From assembly GCA_021767525.1 (NCBI GenBank), contig JAASTF010000112.1, positions 1 through 9,271 on the forward strand: 9,271 nt of DNA, given 5' to 3'. Below are positions 6,268-9,271 of this stretch, one piece after another. Position 1 is the first letter of the stretch, and each line of letters starts with the position of its first letter. Below the pieces are notes generated by a model. That model had not been told where the DNA came from, searched no databases, and saw nothing but the letters and a program-made list of their open reading frames with translations. A program made the translations under genes and the position numbers. The stretch comes from Paracoccaceae bacterium. Its GTDB lineage: Bacteria > Pseudomonadota > Alphaproteobacteria > Rhodobacterales > Rhodobacteraceae.

Positions 6268-7101
6268 TCAGCGCTCCATCAGATCGCGGTAATAGCTGCG
6301 CAGCATCAAAAGCCCCGCCACGGCGCAGCTCAGCGCGACGCCATAGGTAAAGACCGGGTCCACATAGGCGCCCACATAGCTGTAGTAGAAGGCGCGCCGC
6401 GCCTCGCCCACCACATGGACCAGCGGGTTCCATTCCAGCCAGCCGCGATAGGGCTCGGGGATGCGGTCATGCAGAAAGATCACCCCTGAAATCAGCAGAA
6501 GCGGCCGGGTGATCACCGACCAGACCGTGTTCCAGATCGCATGGCGCGACACCAGCACGCAGTTCAGCGCCCCCACCCCGAATCCCAGCGCAGCGGCCAT
6601 GGCGTAGGCATTCAAAAGCGGGCCGATCCGCAGCACGGTGCGGGTGTCGAACAGCGCCAGGATGAAGGTGAACAGCAACATCCCCACCACCATCTGGGTC
6701 AGTACGCTGAGGATGAAGCGCGCCAGCAGCGCATCCATGAAGGTGACACGCGGATAGGACAGCAGCTGCTTGGAATAGTTGATCGCCTGCTGCACCTTCA
6801 TCGAGGTCATGGTGAACATGTAAAAGGGCAGCAGCCCCGAGGCATAGAAGATCGCGAAATTGGTGCCCAGCGGCGGGGTCCGGAAACCGGCCGAAAAGAT
6901 CAGCACCAACAGCGCCAGCCCCAGCGCGGGCTCCAGCACCGCCCAGACATAGCCGCCGGGCGAGCGGCCATAGGTCGCCGCCATTTCGCGCAGGATCAGC
7001 GCCGCGATGGTGCGCAGGCTGGCCGCCCGCGGCAGATGCGCCTTGACCGGGCGCAGCGCGGGCGGGGCAGGGGGCTGGTCAGGGTCGGGATGGGTGGTCA
7101 T
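6268..7101 (-). CDS. kpsM: Capsule polysaccharide ABC exporter, permease subunit (KpsM family)
   Basis: This 277-residue ABC-2 type membrane protein would form the inner-membrane channel that exports polysaccharide or its glycolipid precursor, driven by a KpsT-type ATPase. A polar, Pro-rich N-terminus (1-28) precedes an amphipathic stretch (RTIAALILREMAATYGRS) and about six hydrophobic segments near residues 51-71, 82-98, 125-150, 163-185, 195-212 and 250-268. The permease-typical stretch WNPLVHVVGEARRAFYY (224-240) sits before the last one. Family members such as E. coli KpsM are about 260 residues, so the length fits with a short N-terminal extension. The ATG at 7101 is the only plausible start; the next Met is at residue 40. 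Its ribosome site is weak. The gene lies 96 nt after kdsD on the same strand and is probably co-transcribed. No kpsT follows: the next gene is the convergent RTX gene. Export of another surface glycan (O-antigen-like Wzm) is an alternative. Confidence 0.87.
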   Translation of the reverse strand: MTTHPDPDQPPAPPALRPVKAHLPRAASLRTIAALILREMAATYGRSPGGYVWAVLEPALGLALLVLIFSAGFRTPPLGTNFAIFYASGLLPFYMFTMTSMKVQQAINYSKQLLSYPRVTFMDALLARFILSVLTQMVVGMLLFTFILALFDTRTVLRIGPLLNAYAMAAALGFGVGALNCVLVSRHAIWNTVWSVITRPLLLISGVIFLHDRIPEPYRGWLEWNPLVHVVGEARRAFYYSYVGAYVDPVFTYGVALSCAVAGLLMLRSYYRDLMER

Positions 7102-7159
7102 CTATGTGCCTGGGGCAGGGTGTGAAGGATGCGCCTGGCCAATCATCCCAGACCGGCCC

Positions 7160-7196
7160 GCCCCGTGCAAGGGCGCGGGGCTTTCGCGTGCGAAAG
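7160..7196 (-). terminator. Two adjacent stem-loops in the kdsD-kpsM gap
   Basis: Directly after the kdsD stop (7198-7200), the minus strand has CTTTCGC-AC-GCGAAAG (7181-7196, 7-bp perfect arms). A second stem GCCCCG/CGGGGC (7160-7165 with 7176-7181) shares one base with it. No T-run follows, so this is not a standard intrinsic terminator. A leaky terminator, an attenuator or an RNA-stabilising processing element between kdsD and kpsM would all fit. Confidence 0.35.
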
Positions 7197-7197
7197 G

Positions 7198-8154
7198 TCA
7201 GATCACCCCGGCGCGCAGGCAGTCATGCACGTGCAGCACGCCGACGGGGCGGCGGCCTGCATCCACCACCAGCAGGACCGAGATCTTGCGCTCGTTCATC
7301 AGGGCCAGGGCCTGGGCGGCCAGCATGTCGGGGGTCACGGTCACCGGATCGGGGGTGGCGATCTGGCCGGCGCTGCGGTTCAGAAGCCCCTCCATGTTGC
7401 GGCGCAAATCGCCGTCGGTGACGATGCCCGCCAGCGCGCCGCTGTCATCGGTGACCGCCACGATACCGAAGCCGCGGGCCGACATTTCCACCAGCGCCTC
7501 GGACATTGGCGTGTCGTGCCCCGCCAGCGGCAGGCTGTCCGCGCCATGCATCAGGTCGGCCACCTTGCGCATCCGGGCGCCCAGCTTGCCGCCCGGATGA
7601 AAGCCCTGGAAATCCTCGGCCCGGAATCCGCGCGCCTCCATCAGGGCCACGGCCAGCGCATCGCCCAGGGCCAGCGCCATGGTGGTCGAGGTGGTGGGCG
7701 CCATGCCGATCGGGCAGGCCTCGGGGGCGGGGGGCAACAGCAGTTGCCAGGTGGCCGCGCGCATCAGCGTGCTGTCGGCGCGCGACGAGATGCCGATGAC
7801 GGGGATGCGAAACCGCTGCGTATAGGCGATGATGTCACCCAGTTCCGCGCTTTCGCCCGAATTCGACAAGAGCAGGCAGATATCGGCATCGGTGATCATG
7901 CCCAGGTCGCCATGGCTGGCCTCGGCGGGATGCACGAAATAGGCCGGCGTCCCGGTCGAGGCCAGCGTGGCCGCGATCTTGTGGCCGACATGACCGGATT
8001 TTCCCATGCCCGAAACGATCACCCGCCCCTTCAGTGCCAGGATGGCGTCGACGGCGGCGGCGAAATCGGCAGGCACCCCGGCGGCCAGCCGTTCCAGCCC
8101 CTGCGCCTCGAGCCGCAGCACCCGCGCGGCGATATCTGTGGCGGTGTCGGTCAC
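7198..8154 (-). CDS. kdsD: D-arabinose-5-phosphate isomerase (KdsD/KpsF family)
   Basis: The enzyme interconverts D-ribulose-5-phosphate and D-arabinose-5-phosphate, the first committed step toward Kdo for lipopolysaccharide or capsule linkers; it acts in the cytoplasm. A sugar-isomerase (SIS) domain covers residues ~30-190, with GMGKSGHVGHK at 49-59 and SNSGESAEL at 97-105. Two CBS domains follow (~200-255 and ~265-318). The four active-site residues known from E. coli KdsD (Lys59, Glu111, Glu152, His193) fall at Lys52, Glu104, Glu145 and His186, a constant offset of seven. I chose the GTG at 8154 because AAGGGAAAGGG lies 6 nt upstream and the resulting 318 residues match the family (about 320-330). 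An in-frame ATG at 8247 would add 31 low-complexity residues and overlap the end of manC. The gene lies 73 nt after manC and before kpsM, which suits a KpsF paralogue dedicated to capsule. Whether it is the housekeeping or the capsule copy cannot be told from here. Confidence 0.93.
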   Translation of the reverse strand: MTDTATDIAARVLRLEAQGLERLAAGVPADFAAAVDAILALKGRVIVSGMGKSGHVGHKIAATLASTGTPAYFVHPAEASHGDLGMITDADICLLLSNSGESAELGDIIAYTQRFRIPVIGISSRADSTLMRAATWQLLLPPAPEACPIGMAPTTSTTMALALGDALAVALMEARGFRAEDFQGFHPGGKLGARMRKVADLMHGADSLPLAGHDTPMSEALVEMSARGFGIVAVTDDSGALAGIVTDGDLRRNMEGLLNRSAGQIATPDPVTVTPDMLAAQALALMNERKISVLLVVDAGRRPVGVLHVHDCLRAGVI

Positions 8155-8160
8155 GACCGG

Positions 8161-8171
8161 CCCTTTCCCTT
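8161..8171 (-). promoter_or_regulatory. Ribosome-binding site deciding the kdsD GTG start
   Basis: The minus strand reads AAGGGAAAGGG, ending 6 nt before the GTG at 8154. It is the strongest Shine-Dalgarno-like sequence seen in the window and favours the GTG over the in-frame ATG at 8247. Confidence 0.7.
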
Positions 8172-8197
8172 GTTGCGGGGCAGATGTGCCATCATTC

Positions 8198-8209
8198 GTC
8201 CGGCCGGAC
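8198..8209. repeat. 12-bp perfect palindrome between manC and kdsD
   Basis: GTCCGGCCGGAC is self-complementary and lies in the 73-nt gap after the manC stop. It could be a protein site or a small RNA stem, but in DNA this GC-rich it may be chance. Confidence 0.25.
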
Positions 8210-8227
8210 AAGCCGGGGCCGGGGCCG

Positions 8228-9271
8228 TTATCCGCGCCGGTAGACATCGTCATAGCGCACGATGTCGTCCTCGCCCACATAGCCGCCGGTCTGCACCTCG
8301 ATCAGCACCATCGGCAGCTTGCCGGGGTTTTCCAGACGGTGCACGGCGCCCAGCGGGATGTAGACGCTTTCGTTTTCCGACAGCAGCCTGACCTCGTCAT
8401 CCACGGTCACCTTGGCGGTGCCCTGCACCACGATCCAATGTTCGGAACGGTGGAAATGGCTTTGCAGGCTCAGCGCCGCGCCGGGATGCACCAGGATGCG
8501 CTTGACCTGAAAGCGCGGGCCGGTGGCCAGGCTTTCGAACCAGCCCCAGGGACGATGATCCTTGGGCAGCTGCGTGGCCTGTGCGGCCCCTTGCGCCTTG
8601 AGCGCCGCGACCGCCTGTTTCACATCCTGCGCGCGGGACATGTCGGCCACCAGCACCGCGTCGGGCATCGCCACGGCCATGATGTTCGACAGGCCGATCC
8701 CAACGATCTGCTGACCCGGGTCCTCGGACCGGAGCAGCGTATCGGCGCAGTCGAGGGCGGTGGCGTTCCGACCGGCCACCACGCCGCCCGCATCGGGGCC
8801 GCTTTCGCGCCAGACCGCATCCCAGCCGCCCAGGTCCGACCAACCGGCCGAGAAGGGCACCACCGACAGGTTGTCGGCCCGCTCCATCACCGCGTAATCC
8901 ACCGAGATGTCGCGCGCCCGGGCCCAGGGCTCGGGGGCGAGACGCAGAAAGCCCAGGTCGGGCTGTGCCTGTTCGAGCGCGGCGCCGACCGGTTCGGTCA
9001 GATCGGGCGCATGGGCCTGAAAGGCGGCGATCATGTCGGCGGCGCGAAACAGGAAAATGCCCGCGTTCCACAGGTAGGTGCCCTTGTCCAGCATCTGCCG
9101 GGCGGTGGCGGCATCGGGTTTTTCGACAAAGCGGGCCAGCGGCACCGCCGCACCGTCCTGCGGGGTACTGGCCAGTTCCAGGTAGCCATAGGCGGTTTCG
9201 GGATGGCTGGGCGTGATGCCGAAGGTCACCAGGTCGCCCGCGCCCACCGGCGCCAGCCCCTGCGCCACCGC
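8228..9271 (-). CDS. manC: Mannose-1-phosphate guanylyltransferase / mannose-6-phosphate isomerase (C-terminal 347 residues; 5' end outside window)
   Basis: The bifunctional ManC/CpsB/AlgA type enzyme makes GDP-mannose, the donor for mannose, fucose, rhamnose or mannuronate in surface polysaccharides. The frame is open to the right edge and the nucleotidyltransferase signature GGxGTRLWP is missing, so about 125-130 residues probably lie outside (family length about 470). Visible residue 48-53 is FVEKPD, the sugar-phosphate binding motif, followed by WNAGIF (68-73), DYAVME and GWSDLGGWDA of the guanylyltransferase domain. The type II isomerase cupin fills ~240-345, with RPWGWFESL, the metal-binding stretch LSLQSHFHRSEHWIVVQGTA and ESVYIPLGAVHRLENPG. 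The family usually has QMHHHRAEHW; here the second His of that triplet is Phe and the first and third remain. It ends with TAA at 8228-8230, upstream of kdsD. Some family members have only one of the two activities. Confidence 0.93.
   Translation of the reverse strand, partial: AVAQGLAPVGAGDLVTFGITPSHPETAYGYLELASTPQDGAAVPLARFVEKPDAATARQMLDKGTYLWNAGIFLFRAADMIAAFQAHAPDLTEPVGAALEQAQPDLGFLRLAPEPWARARDISVDYAVMERADNLSVVPFSAGWSDLGGWDAVWRESGPDAGGVVAGRNATALDCADTLLRSEDPGQQIVGIGLSNIMAVAMPDAVLVADMSRAQDVKQAVAALKAQGAAQATQLPKDHRPWGWFESLATGPRFQVKRILVHPGAALSLQSHFHRSEHWIVVQGTAKVTVDDEVRLLSENESVYIPLGAVHRLENPGKLPMVLIEVQTGGYVGEDDIVRYDDVYRRG

Noticed and set aside
7129..8391. A 420-codon plus-strand open frame over kdsD and the end of manC
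   Set aside because: Its Gly/Arg/His/Gln-rich translation is a shadow; the opposite strand has full KdsD active-site residues and the ManC cupin.

Overview
The window looks chromosomal and comes from a very GC-rich alphaproteobacterium, most likely Rhodobacteraceae (Rhodobacter, Paracoccus or a roseobacter relative). This is inferred from codon use, from the RTX protein style and from the manC-kdsD-kpsM gene order; no rRNA or other marker gene is present to confirm it. There are five real genes, two of them cut by the window ends. No tRNA, rRNA, CRISPR array, insertion sequence or integrase is visible.

Left part (1-6181): two large RTX (calcium-binding nonapeptide repeat) genes sit head to head around a 215-bp spacer (3438-3652). 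The minus-strand gene (1-3437, running off the left edge just before its expected C-terminus) encodes an unrecognised N-terminal domain, two tandem ~350-residue modules and 23 unbroken nonapeptides. The plus-strand gene (3653-6181, 842 aa) encodes a beta-propeller-like N-terminal half, a short RTX block with its own cap, a Pro-rich linker, 29 unbroken nonapeptides and a C-terminal secretion-type tail. Neither has an N-terminal signal peptide and I see no cysteine in either. Both fit type I secretion substrates that fold on binding calcium outside the cell. The secretion ABC/MFP genes are not in the window.

Right part (6268-9271): a minus-strand set of sugar and capsule genes in the order manC (5' end beyond the window), kdsD/kpsF, kpsM. 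ManC makes GDP-mannose, KdsD makes arabinose-5-phosphate for Kdo, and KpsM is the membrane half of a capsule-type ABC exporter. Together they suggest synthesis and export of a mannose-derived and/or Kdo-linked surface polysaccharide. The kpsT ATPase expected next to kpsM is absent: kpsM is the last gene of the set and faces the end of the 842-aa RTX gene across an 86-bp convergent gap (6182-6267), where I see no convincing terminator.

No stretch longer than 300 bases lacks a gene. The window as a whole reads as a cell-surface locus pairing polysaccharide export with secreted RTX proteins, plausibly for adhesion or biofilm matrix; that functional link is inference. The least explained material is the N-terminal domain and twin modules of the left RTX protein.
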